A program made the position numbers and the translations under genes. This document shows positions 5,365 to 13,215 of a stretch of DNA of 22,993 bases, one piece after another. Every line of letters begins with the position of its first letter. The stretch's first letter is position 1. Origin of the DNA: CAYRTV01 sp046483285. GTDB taxonomy: Bacteria; Acidobacteriota; Aminicenantia; Aminicenantales; Aminicenantaceae. The stretch lies in the NCBI GenBank assembly GCA_046483285.1, contig JAWODN010000030.1, forward strand, positions 1 to 22,993. Reading direction: 5' to 3'. Under the pieces are notes generated by a model. That model had not been told where the DNA came from. It saw nothing but the letters and a program-made list of their open reading frames with translations, and searched no databases.

Positions 5365-7980
5365 ATGATGAAAACAAATAAGCTCCTCCCCGGAGTGATT
5401 TTCCTGGCGGCCGTTTTAATCCGCTGCGGGGGCGGAGACCGGCCTATAGATATTGAAAAAAACGGACTGGAACGGCTTATGGGTCATCTGCAGGAAGAAA
5501 ACGTGGCGGAAACACCCTTTTCCGGATTGATGGACCGGTTCGTTTCAGTGGAAGAGACGTTTTCCGGTGATATCTCCCTGATGAGGACGCTTTCCACCAG
5601 CCGCCAAAAAGTATGGGCCGTCACCACGGAACACCCCGCTCTCGGTTATGATGAATCCCAAAAACCTCCGGAAATGGAGGTGTGGATGGGGGAACAGCCT
5701 GTGGAGTTTTATTCACAGGGAACTTCAGAGGCGGTCACATGGAAATGGATTCAAACCGCCCGGAAAATCGATCTCCGTTTTGACGGTCGCTTCAATAAAG
5801 CCCGGAAATGCCTGGTTCTGGAACCGGGGAACCCGTATCATTTCGAGGCCTTTCTTCCCCGGGGGCCGGCGTCCATAGAAATTCTTGCGGAGAGAAACAA
5901 GCCTCCGGTCCACCTGGAGGTCAGCCTGAACGGCGAATTTCATTCCCGCCATCCCCTGCAAACAAGCCCCTCCACCCTCCGCTTGAATGTCGAAGGAGAA
6001 CCGGGAATTCACTCCTTTTCGGTGAACCCTGTTCATGCCGAAAACAAGGGCAATCAAATTTCCGAAAATCCAAAAGTTTCAGTCCACCTGATCAAAATTG
6101 TGACCAAAAACGATCTGGTGCTGTTTTTTGTCCCCGCTGAAAAACAAAATGAATTTTCCCGGGAAGAAATCCGCCTCCGTTACCTGCACAGCCCTACCGG
6201 TCAATCCCGGTTGACATCTCTTGCCAGGATCCAGAATGATTTTGTTCTCCATTCCTATTCCCACCCTGAAAACCCCTATAGACTAAAAAAAAAGATGGAG
6301 GTGGAAAACTCGTCCCTGGATGTGTTGTTGGCCCCGCCTTCCAGCCGCTACACCTTTAAAGTCAAAATCCCGGAAGAGGCCTCCCTGGAATTCGGAACCG
6401 GCGTTTTCAGGTACGCAGGTGAGGAGAGGGAAAAATCCATCCGTTTTCAAATCATCGCCGCCGCGGGTGAATCCCAACATATTCTGTATGAGCGGAATTT
6501 TCATTCGACGGAAAGAATGCGGTTAGAGGAAATCGAACCTCAGAGAATCAGCCTCAGCCGGTACGCCGGGCAAACCGTCCATCTGACTTTACTTACTGAG
6601 GATATCGAAACTCAAGACAGCGAAGGCCGGACCGTCCCTGCGTTCGCTTTCTGGGTGAATCCCCTGATATACCGCCCCGCCCCCGAGGGCCTTAAAGTCA
6701 TACTGGTTTCTCTGGACACTCTGCGGGCCGACCATCTCAGCAGCTACGGCTATTCCCGCAAAACCAGCCCTCACCTCGATCGGCTGGCCGAAGACAGCGT
6801 TTTGTTTGAACATGTCTTCGCTCAAAGCCCCTGGACCCTGCCCTCGCACATATCCCTGCTTTTTTCCCTGAATTCGGCAAGCCACCAGGTCTACCTCCAT
6901 AATCAAAGCATCGACAGTTCAATCCCGTCCCTGGCCAGTCATTTAAAAGGACGGGGTTATTTAACCGGTGCGTTTACCGGCGGCGGATATATGAGCAGCA
7001 TTTACGGTTTCCCTAAGGGCTTCGACAGATATGACGAACCTGCAGACAATCTGCCGCCGGATTTCAGGGCCAGGGAAGCGGAATACCTGTTCAATACCGC
7101 AGCCGCATGGTTAAACCATAATTGGGATAAAAAGTTTTTTCTTTTCCTGCACACCTTTCAGATCCACGGGCCTTATGAATGCCCCTCTCCATGGAATGAA
7201 TCTTTTTTGGCCGAAGATCATAAATGGAAACACATCGACGTGAAGGACGCCCTCCAGGAGGCCGGGAACGATCATTCTTTTTCCCCGGAGGAAATCGACA
7301 ACATTGTGGCCCTGTATGACGGAGGCATCAAATATACAGACGAAATCCTGATAAAATCCCTGGTGGAGCATCTCAAAAAATTAGGGATCTATGACCAGAC
7401 GGTTTTGATTATCACTTCCGACCACGGCGAGGAATTTTACGACCACAACGGATGGCTGCATGGATACACCCTGTATAATGAACAGCTCAAAGTCCCCTTG
7501 ATCATCAAACTGCCGCATTCCCAAAACCCAGGATCCCGCATCCCCGCAAAGGTCCGCCTGATCGACGTTATGCCCACCATTCTTGAGCTGGCCTCCATAA
7601 AACCCGGCAGCATAGACGGCGAAAGCCTGCTGGACATGATCAACGGCAAAGAAAGCCGGGACCGCGTTTTTATCAGCGACCTGGCAAGCGCCGACCATCC
7701 TCAAGTCATCCCTTTAAAAACGGCCACCAGCCGGAATGAACTGAAATTCATTATCAACCAAGGGGAATCCGGTCCCAAGTCCATAGAAATCTACCATCTG
7801 GATCGAGACCGGAAAGAAAAGAATAATCTCTTCCCTAAAGCTCAAAAACTAACAGAAGAGGTTTTGGCGTTCTTGAAAAAGTATTATGACGAAAAGGAAA
7901 AGCAGCACCGGCCGGGCCGGGACATCGAACTCAACCAGGAACTGGAAGAAAAACTCAAAGCCCTGGGATACCTGCGTTGA
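5365..7980 (+). CDS. Sulfatase-superfamily lipoprotein with Thr at the nucleophile position
   Basis: An 871-residue protein of the alkaline phosphatase/sulfatase superfamily, probably exported. The N-terminus is a signal peptide ending in VLIRC (Cys21), an atypical lipobox with Arg before the Cys. Residues about 30-440 form a region I do not recognise, probably beta-rich. The catalytic domain starts near 445. It has metal-site Asp451 in SLDTLRAD, SPWTLPSH with Thr491 where arylsulfatases carry the formylglycine Cys/Ser, and Asp686-His687 in TSDHGEEFYDHNG. The C-terminus is LKALGYLR. A threonine nucleophile is known in lipid-headgroup phosphotransferases and phosphoglycerol transferases of this superfamily, so hydrolysis of sulfate esters should not be assumed. 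Substrate is unknown. The next gene is convergent. Either of two adjacent ATGs (5365, 5368) could be used. Confidence 0.85.
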   Translation: MMKTNKLLPGVIFLAAVLIRCGGGDRPIDIEKNGLERLMGHLQEENVAETPFSGLMDRFVSVEETFSGDISLMRTLSTSRQKVWAVTTEHPALGYDESQKPPEMEVWMGEQPVEFYSQGTSEAVTWKWIQTARKIDLRFDGRFNKARKCLVLEPGNPYHFEAFLPRGPASIEILAERNKPPVHLEVSLNGEFHSRHPLQTSPSTLRLNVEGEPGIHSFSVNPVHAENKGNQISENPKVSVHLIKIVTKNDLVLFFVPAEKQNEFSREEIRLRYLHSPTGQSRLTSLARIQNDFVLHSYSHPENPYRLKKKMEVENSSLDVLLAPPSSRYTFKVKIPEEASLEFGTGVFRYAGEEREKSIRFQIIAAAGESQHILYERNFHSTERMRLEEIEPQRISLSRYAGQTVHLTLLTEDIETQDSEGRTVPAFAFWVNPLIYRPAPEGLKVILVSLDTLRADHLSSYGYSRKTSPHLDRLAEDSVLFEHVFAQSPWTLPSHISLLFSLNSASHQVYLHNQSIDSSIPSLASHLKGRGYLTGAFTGGGYMSSIYGFPKGFDRYDEPADNLPPDFRAREAEYLFNTAAAWLNHNWDKKFFLFLHTFQIHGPYECPSPWNESFLAEDHKWKHIDVKDALQEAGNDHSFSPEEIDNIVALYDGGIKYTDEILIKSLVEHLKKLGIYDQTVLIITSDHGEEFYDHNGWLHGYTLYNEQLKVPLIIKLPHSQNPGSRIPAKVRLIDVMPTILELASIKPGSIDGESLLDMINGKESRDRVFISDLASADHPQVIPLKTATSRNELKFIINQGESGPKSIEIYHLDRDRKEKNNLFPKAQKLTEEVLAFLKKYYDEKEKQHRPGRDIELNQELEEKLKALGYLR

Positions 7981-7990
7981 TCCTTTCCCC

Positions 7991-8021
7991 TAACCTGAAT
8001 GATGAGCGGGCCAGGATTGCC
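7991..8021 (+). repeat. Short dispersed motif R-E, copy at the sulfatase-like gene 3' end
   Basis: The motif reads TAACCTGAATGATGAGCGGG and continues CCAGGATTGCC. Close relatives occur at 16990-17022, 19576-19604 and 19756-19788, all outside genes. It starts 10 nt after the stop of the sulfatase-like gene. Function is unknown. Confidence 0.6.
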
Positions 8022-8044
8022 CCATATCATATGCGAGGCGCATC

Positions 8045-8125
8045 ACTAAAAACCATGCTTGTCGCTGATAAGAAAGAGATGGCGAAAACATCGCAGTTTT
8101 TTTTGAATAGATCAGTCTAATTAAT
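8045..8125 (+). repeat. Dispersed element R2, copy a
   Basis: About 81 bp that match 20227-20308 in the same orientation at about 85% identity with one single-base indel in the T-run. Shared blocks include TAAAAACCATGCTT, TGATAAGAAAG, CATCGCA plus a 7-8 T tract, and GAATAGATCAG. This copy lies between two convergent genes and runs into the stop codon of the acylase gene, so part of the element has become the gene's end. The T tract after a weak stem might act as a terminator for the sulfatase-like gene, but the stem is not conserved between the copies. Confidence 0.75.
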
Positions 8126-10484
8126 GTCTTTGGGGACGCATCACCAGCAGCGACGCCCGCCGGCTCTCCACCTCCTGCAGGCTGAAATGAAACGGCGCAT
8201 ATTTTCCGGTCCGCCAAAAATCGATCATATCGCCGTAATGAGGATGTTGCGGCTGCCCGGACTGTCCCATGGACCCTATGACATGGCTCCGGGTGGTATC
8301 CCCGAGATTCACAATCATCCGCATCGAAGGAATAACGGTGGCATAAAAACGGCCGTAAAAGGGATTATATCCGCCCACATTCACCGTAGTGCTGTCTCCG
8401 TCTTTAGGAAAAGGACCTATATTCAATAACTCGCGGGTGAACCAGGACTGAGCCCCTGGATGACGGTAATATATTTTATAAAGTCTTCCCCAGGTCCACT
8501 CCTCTCTCTCTTCACCCAGTTGTTCCGTCAATTGTTCGACCGCCCCCGACAAAGACATGTCCAGAATATCCGCGTAATTCTCCCTCTTTGGGGTGTCCCG
8601 CCGATCCCACAAAGGAGAATCCAGCATTTGGGGAAGATTATCCAGAATACAGGGTTTATAGATATTATCAAAGTAATAATAAAGGTCTTCTCCCAAATCG
8701 TCTTTCAGAAAATTCTCAATAATCTTGGTGATAAAAACTTCATAAACAGCCGCTCCCAGGCTGTCCGCATTGACGTCTTTATCCCAATCCAGCATGGTTT
8801 GCAAAGCCCAACGGCCGGCTTCGGAACGGGGGCGGAGATTTCTGATTTGAAAAATGAGGGTTTCCGCCCGCAAAGAATAAACATCATTCTGGATTTTTTT
8901 GAAATCCGCTTCACTCAATAAAGAGTTGTTTTCTAAAAGCTGACGGATGCGGCGGGCCCGGTACGGCGCACCCCAGGAATAGGATATGGAATACGGATAA
9001 TCATCTCCAACACGCTTCTCGTTGGCGGTGACGATGATTCCGTCAGGGGGATTAAAGGCTGACGGCAATTCGTCATAAGGAATGAAGCCTGTCCACAAGT
9101 CCTTGTTCCGGTTTCCTCCCACCGGCCAAAATCCTGAATAACCGTTTCGCACCGGCACCCTGCCGGTGGCATGCCAGGCGATATTGCCGTCATTATCCGC
9201 AGCCACCAGATTGATGGAAACCAGGCCCATCAGTCTCCCCGCCTCCATAATCTCAGCAGCAGTGTCAGCGCGGTTCATGCGGATAAATGCGTCCATGGTG
9301 CGGTCTTCCACTTTTCCCAGCCACTTTAAAACCACCTGGGCCTCTCCTTTCCCGGGCTGGGTCAAGACCGGCCCGGCTTCAGTCCGGTAAATGGTCAGCG
9401 GCCGGGGATCGGCGTCCCTGACCGGGAGAAGAATCTCCTCTTTTTCCATCTCAAAGCTTTCGCCCTTCCAGAAGTAACGGAACGGATCCTCCGGATCGAT
9501 TTCCACCACGCACAAGTCCACATAATCAGCCATCAGATTGGTGATGGCCCAGGCCGCATTTTCGGTATGACCGATGGCGACACCCGGTGCGCCGGCTATG
9601 GACGCTCCGGCGACATGAATTCCCGGAGCGTTCAGGTGATTAAAATACCAGAATGACGGAACCGTATGGACCAGGTGCGGATCATTGGCCAGCATCGGTT
9701 TTCCGCTTTCCATGTGCTCTCCGCTGACCGCCCAGTTGTTGCTTCCTCCCAAGCTCTGGAACAAATTTTTAAAGGCATAGGCGGCGGGAATGAAAGGCGA
9801 AATGTTCCATGTCCTGAGTTCATGGAGATAATTATCCTTGGTATGAAGCCAATCCACCGGATAGGAAGGAAACAACCCCGCCAGTTCCTCAAGGGGGATT
9901 TTGGACAAGGCCTTCACCGCCAACAACTCTTCGCTGTAATTCTGGTTGAGAAACCAGGAGATCAAAATGATGGAAGAAAACGCATCTTTTCGAGAATAGG
10001 GTTCCGGAAACAGCCCCAGACTTTCAAACTCCAGAGGTAAATTTTTTTTATGGGAACTCATGAAGGCGTTGACACCCTGGACATAAGCATCTAAAATGCG
10101 CTCGGTTTCCGGGCTTATCATGAAAGAAAGCCTTTCCGCTATCTCCTCAGCTCTCAGCATACGCATGAACATATCCACGTTCACATATTCTTCGCCCCCC
10201 ACCTCCGCTGTCCGGCCGCGGACCAAGCGCCGAAATGTCTCCATCTGCCAGAGCCGGTCCTGGGCATGAACATAGCCCTGGGCAAAAAACAGGTCTTGCT
10301 CATTGTCCGCATAAATATGCGGAATCCCAAAATGATCCCGGTATATCTGCACTTGCGCCAGCAGTCCCGCTTCCTGTTTAATTCCGGAATATTCGGGGAA
10401 CCCCCTTTCGATCAATAATTGGGCACACCCGGTCAGCAGGACCGCCGCTCCAACCGCTGCTGTCCATCGCATATTCAAACGCAC
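8121..10484 (-). CDS. Penicillin acylase family lipoprotein
   Basis: A 787-residue Ntn-hydrolase precursor that should cleave itself into alpha and beta chains and hydrolyse amide bonds of acylated substrates. Members act on beta-lactams, acyl-homoserine lactones or other N-acyl compounds. The hallmark SLGGSNNWAVSG places the new N-terminal Ser at about residue 248, with downstream ANDPHL and AAWAITN as expected. The N-terminus MRLNMRWTAAVGAAVLLTGC is a lipoprotein signal with lipobox LTGC (Cys20). I chose the GTG at 10482-10484 because AAGGAG lies 7 nt upstream (10492-10497). The longer GTG at 10514 would place that Shine-Dalgarno inside the gene, and an ATG at 10472 is less well spaced. The gene stands alone, convergent with the sulfatase-like gene. 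Substrate cannot be predicted. Confidence 0.9.
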   Translation of the reverse strand: MRLNMRWTAAVGAAVLLTGCAQLLIERGFPEYSGIKQEAGLLAQVQIYRDHFGIPHIYADNEQDLFFAQGYVHAQDRLWQMETFRRLVRGRTAEVGGEEYVNVDMFMRMLRAEEIAERLSFMISPETERILDAYVQGVNAFMSSHKKNLPLEFESLGLFPEPYSRKDAFSSIILISWFLNQNYSEELLAVKALSKIPLEELAGLFPSYPVDWLHTKDNYLHELRTWNISPFIPAAYAFKNLFQSLGGSNNWAVSGEHMESGKPMLANDPHLVHTVPSFWYFNHLNAPGIHVAGASIAGAPGVAIGHTENAAWAITNLMADYVDLCVVEIDPEDPFRYFWKGESFEMEKEEILLPVRDADPRPLTIYRTEAGPVLTQPGKGEAQVVLKWLGKVEDRTMDAFIRMNRADTAAEIMEAGRLMGLVSINLVAADNDGNIAWHATGRVPVRNGYSGFWPVGGNRNKDLWTGFIPYDELPSAFNPPDGIIVTANEKRVGDDYPYSISYSWGAPYRARRIRQLLENNSLLSEADFKKIQNDVYSLRAETLIFQIRNLRPRSEAGRWALQTMLDWDKDVNADSLGAAVYEVFITKIIENFLKDDLGEDLYYYFDNIYKPCILDNLPQMLDSPLWDRRDTPKRENYADILDMSLSGAVEQLTEQLGEEREEWTWGRLYKIYYRHPGAQSWFTRELLNIGPFPKDGDSTTVNVGGYNPFYGRFYATVIPSMRMIVNLGDTTRSHVIGSMGQSGQPQHPHYGDMIDFWRTGKYAPFHFSLQEVESRRASLLVMRPQRH

Positions 10485-10635
10485 AATGTTTCTCCTTGTC
10501 ACCCTCACCGGCACGATTCTTATCCTGACTTATACCTTAGTCTGGCATATTAGTTCGAAAATAACAAAACAGTCCATTCCGTCTATCTTGTCCATCTAGT
10601 CTGAATAGGGCGAGAAAAGCGAGAAAGACGAGACG

Positions 10636-10669
10636 GGCGGGCCGAATCTCGCCGCATCTGCTTTGTTGC
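10636..10669 (+). repeat. Dispersed element R3, copy a
   Basis: A 34-bp stretch starting GGCGGGCCGAATCTCGCCGC matches the reverse complement of 20127-20160 with 5 differences. Similarity fades on both sides. Both copies are intergenic. Confidence 0.6.
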
Positions 10670-10779
10670 AAAGCATTCGCGGTGAAGGACCACAGCGTCA
10701 TGCCCTGCGCCTCGCATCTGCGGCAATCCCTTCCTGCCTCGCGAAAGCGGAACCCACCGCCCATACGAGGCAGTCAGGG

Positions 10780-10806
10780 ATTCCGGGGCACGGTGTGCCC
10801 CGGAAT
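10780..10806. repeat. Perfect 12-bp hairpin in repeat DNA
   Basis: ATTCCGGGGCAC and GTGCCCCGGAAT are perfect inverted arms around a 3-nt loop, followed by GACA. The sequence is related to GTCCCGGGGCACGCAGTGCC at about 19943-19962. No T tract follows, so it is not a typical terminator. It fits a REP-like palindromic element. Confidence 0.7.
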
Positions 10807-10849
10807 GACACACCCAAAAGTGCTCCGGTCCGGGAATGTCATTGGGATC

Positions 10850-10898
10850 ATTGTCATGGTTCGTGGTGTATTATACACATGATGAATTCATAAAAAAA
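10850..10898 (+). repeat. Dispersed element R1, copy 2 (right half only)
   Basis: Positions 10861-10898 match 272-309 at 37 of 38 positions, including GTGTATTATACAC and the final A-run. Weaker similarity to R1 extends left to about 10850. The left half of the element, with the CCATGG palindrome, is absent and replaced by other repeat DNA. The copy ends 46 nt before the 3' end of tRNA-Ala. Confidence 0.8.
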
Positions 10899-10943
10899 TG
10901 GTAAAGAAAATGTTTTCAACGGGATCAGATCGGAAAGATGGGA

Positions 10944-11019
10944 TGGTGGAGCTGATGGGACTCGAACCCACGACCTCTTGACTGCCAGTCAAGCGTTCTC
11001 CCAACTGAACTACAGCCCC
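10944..11019 (-). tRNA. tRNA-Ala, anticodon GGC
   Basis: The minus strand folds as a complete cloverleaf. The acceptor stem GGGGCTG/CAGCTCC contains the G3-U70 wobble that identifies alanine tRNAs. The D-arm is TAGTTCAGTTGGGAGA, the anticodon loop CTGGCAG gives anticodon GGC (10984-10986), and the T-arm contains GGTTCGAGTCC. The discriminator is A and the CCA end is encoded (10944-10946). It is transcribed divergently from ftsH. Confidence 0.97.
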
Positions 11020-11037
11020 ACATAAAAGACGGAGCAT

Positions 11038-11066
11038 ATAATAACCAAACCGGCCCTGTCCGTCAA
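11038..11066 (-). promoter_or_regulatory. Predicted promoter of tRNA-Ala
   Basis: On the minus strand TTGACG (11061-11066) and TATTAT (11038-11043) are 17 nt apart. The transcript would start a few bases before the mature tRNA, leaving a 5' leader of roughly 12 nt for RNase P. Confidence 0.65.
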
Positions 11067-11151
11067 GGAAAACCACTGAGATGGCCGGTTTTTCACCCCG
11101 CCCTTGACTGTATCGGTTATATTTTTCAGTCATTTTCCCCCTGATGAATGG

Positions 11152-11180
11152 TTAACAATTCCGGCAAAACATGTTATGAT
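11152..11180 (+). promoter_or_regulatory. Predicted promoter of the ftsH operon
   Basis: TTAACA (11152-11157) and TATGAT (11175-11180) are 17 nt apart. The transcript should start near 11187, giving a leader of about 97 nt before the ftsH ATG. This is much longer than the leaders predicted for the other genes here. Confidence 0.55.
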
Positions 11181-11224
11181 AATTTGTCCATGGATTTGAA
11201 TAACCCAGGAATAACAAACTGTCC

Positions 11225-11252
11225 GGCGCTGCAAAAAAGCAAAGCGCCTTTT
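11225..11252 (+). promoter_or_regulatory. Hairpin with short T-run in the ftsH leader
   Basis: GGCGCT (11225-11230) pairs with AGCGCC (11243-11248), with a possible inner GC/GC pair around an A6 loop, followed by TTTT. It lies between the predicted transcription start and the ftsH ribosome binding site. It could be a weak attenuator or mRNA-stability hairpin. The stem is too short to call a strong terminator. Confidence 0.35.
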
Positions 11253-11283
11253 AAGGTATAGCACAGGTTAAAGGATAAACCCG

Positions 11284-13215
11284 ATGCCCACTCCTGAAAA
11301 ACAACCAAAATCGTATAAAAACATCATGTTCTGGATCATCGCCGGAATCATCATCATTATCTTGTGGAGCCTTCTGCAGGCGCCACGGATACCCAAAGAA
11401 GAAATCACCTTCACTCAGTTTCTCAGCCATGTCGAATCAGACAATATCTCAGAAGTGACCATCACCGGCAGCCAAGTTGAGGGCAAATACATAGACGGCA
11501 CTTCGTTTGAAACCGTGGCTCCCAGTACCTATGATGACCTGATCAACATTCTCCGCACTCATAATGTCAATATCACCGTAAAAGACGACACCAGAAGTCC
11601 ATGGTACTCTTATCTTTTCACTTGGTTTCCCATTGTTCTTCTCATCTTATTCTGGATATTTTTTATGCGCCAGATGCAGGCCGGGGGAAACAAAGCCATG
11701 TCTTTTGGAAAGAGCCGTGCCAAGCTGTTCACCGGACCGGCAAAAAAGATGACATTCAAGGATGTCGCCGGCGTGGAGGAGGCTAAAGAAGAACTGCAGG
11801 AAATCATTTCCTTTTTAAAAGACCCTAAAAAATTCCAAAAATTAGGCGGACGCATCCCCAAAGGTGTTCTTCTGGTCGGGTCTCCCGGAACCGGGAAAAC
11901 ACTGCTGGCAAGGGCTGTGGCCGGAGAAGCCAATGTTTCATTTTTTTCTATAAGCGGGTCCGATTTTGTGGAAATGTTTGTCGGAGTGGGCGCTTCCCGG
12001 GTCCGCGACCTGTTTGAACAGGGAAAAAAACAAGCGCCCTGTCTTATTTTTATCGATGAAATCGATGCTGTGGGGCGCCACCGCGGAGCGGGATTAGGAG
12101 GAGGACACGACGAGCGGGAACAAACCCTCAATCAGCTGCTGGTGGAAATGGACGGCTTCGACGCCAATGAAGGAATTATTCTTATCGCGGCCACCAACCG
12201 CCCCGATATTCTTGACAACGCCCTGCTGCGGCCCGGCCGGTTCGACCGGAGGATTGTAGTCAATATGCCGGATATGAAAGGCCGGGAAGAAATATTAAAA
12301 GTCCATGTCAGCAATATCCCTTTGGCCAAAAACGTTAAATTGCCGGTGCTGGCCCGCTCGACTCCCGGATTTTCAGGAGCGGATCTGGCTAATCTGGTCA
12401 ATGAAGCCGCCCTTCTGGCAGCCAGATACAACAGGAACAAAGTCGGGATGCATGACCTGGAAGCGGCGAAAGACAAGGTTTTGATGGGGGCGGAGCGGAA
12501 AAGCATGATCATCAGTGACGAAGAGAAGAAAAGCACCGCTTACCACGAAGCCGGGCATGCCCTGGTGGCGGCATTGATTCCTGATGCGGACCCTCTTCAT
12601 AAAGTGACCATCATTCCCCGGGGAATGGCATTGGGCTTGACCCAGCAGCTTCCCTTGGATGACCGGCACACCTACTCCCAGGATTATCTGGAAGCCCAGC
12701 TATCCGTTCTTCTCGCCGGCCGGGTGGCGGAAAAACAGTTTCTCAGCGAAAACACCACCGGCTCCGCCAATGACTTTGAAAAATCGACTGAGATCGCCCG
12801 GAAAATGGTCTGCCAGTACGGCATGTCCGATCTGGGGCCGTTGACCTTCGGAGAACAGGATGATTTGATCTTCCTGGGCAAGGAAATGGCCAAAGATAAA
12901 AACTTCAGCGAAAAAACCGCTGAAAAAATTGATGAGGAAGTCAAAAACATCATCGAGCGTAATTATAAACGGTCATATGATCTTCTGGAAAAGCACAGCC
13001 GGGTTCTGATTAATATCGCCGAGACTCTGCTGGAAAAAGAAATTCTGAGTTCCGATGAAATCGAAAAACTTATAAACGGTAAAAATCTTCCTAAAACCCG
13101 GAAAAATGAATCCAAGACCCCAAAATCCAGGAGCGGGACCGGATCCAAAAAAACCAAAGCTTCTCCCAAAAAAACACCGAAGCCGAAAACCAAGGAAAAA
13201 GAAAAAGCCAAGTGA
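11284..13215 (+). CDS. ftsH: ATP-dependent zinc metalloprotease FtsH
   Basis: A 643-residue membrane-anchored AAA+ protease that degrades membrane and short-lived cytoplasmic proteins. Two transmembrane helices (about residues 13-32 and 110-128) flank a small periplasmic domain. Walker A is GSPGTGKT (199-206), with Ser where most homologues have Pro. Walker B is LIFIDEID (254-261). The second region of homology contains AATNRPDILDNALLRPGRFD (302-321). The zinc site is HEAGH (421-425). The last 45 or so residues are an unusually lysine-rich, low-complexity tail. AAAGGA sits about 8 nt before the ATG. It is the first gene of a five-gene operon and overlaps folP by 4 nt. Confidence 0.97.
   Translation: MPTPEKQPKSYKNIMFWIIAGIIIIILWSLLQAPRIPKEEITFTQFLSHVESDNISEVTITGSQVEGKYIDGTSFETVAPSTYDDLINILRTHNVNITVKDDTRSPWYSYLFTWFPIVLLILFWIFFMRQMQAGGNKAMSFGKSRAKLFTGPAKKMTFKDVAGVEEAKEELQEIISFLKDPKKFQKLGGRIPKGVLLVGSPGTGKTLLARAVAGEANVSFFSISGSDFVEMFVGVGASRVRDLFEQGKKQAPCLIFIDEIDAVGRHRGAGLGGGHDEREQTLNQLLVEMDGFDANEGIILIAATNRPDILDNALLRPGRFDRRIVVNMPDMKGREEILKVHVSNIPLAKNVKLPVLARSTPGFSGADLANLVNEAALLAARYNRNKVGMHDLEAAKDKVLMGAERKSMIISDEEKKSTAYHEAGHALVAALIPDADPLHKVTIIPRGMALGLTQQLPLDDRHTYSQDYLEAQLSVLLAGRVAEKQFLSENTTGSANDFEKSTEIARKMVCQYGMSDLGPLTFGEQDDLIFLGKEMAKDKNFSEKTAEKIDEEVKNIIERNYKRSYDLLEKHSRVLINIAETLLEKEILSSDEIEKLINGKNLPKTRKNESKTPKSRSGTGSKKTKASPKKTPKPKTKEKEKAK

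Larger units (their letters stand above)
10536..10849 (+). other. Repeat-mosaic gap between the acylase gene and tRNA-Ala
   Basis: No credible gene is visible. The gap is built from pieces found elsewhere in the window: a TAGTCTGAATAGGGCGAG stretch (from about 10599) resembling motif R-E, element R3 (10636-10669), a perfect hairpin (10780-10806), and then half of element R1. Short frames exist on both strands but lack ribosome binding sites and recognisable protein sequence. Confidence 0.6.

Noticed and set aside
8085..8110. Rho-independent terminator in element R2
   Set aside because: The T tract is striking, but the stem before it is short and is not conserved between the two copies, so I kept it only as part of a repeat.
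10484..10514. Longer start (GTG 10514) for the penicillin acylase gene
   Set aside because: It would place the strong AAGGAG site inside the coding region and push a normal lipoprotein signal peptide 10 residues inward; the GTG at 10484 fits better.
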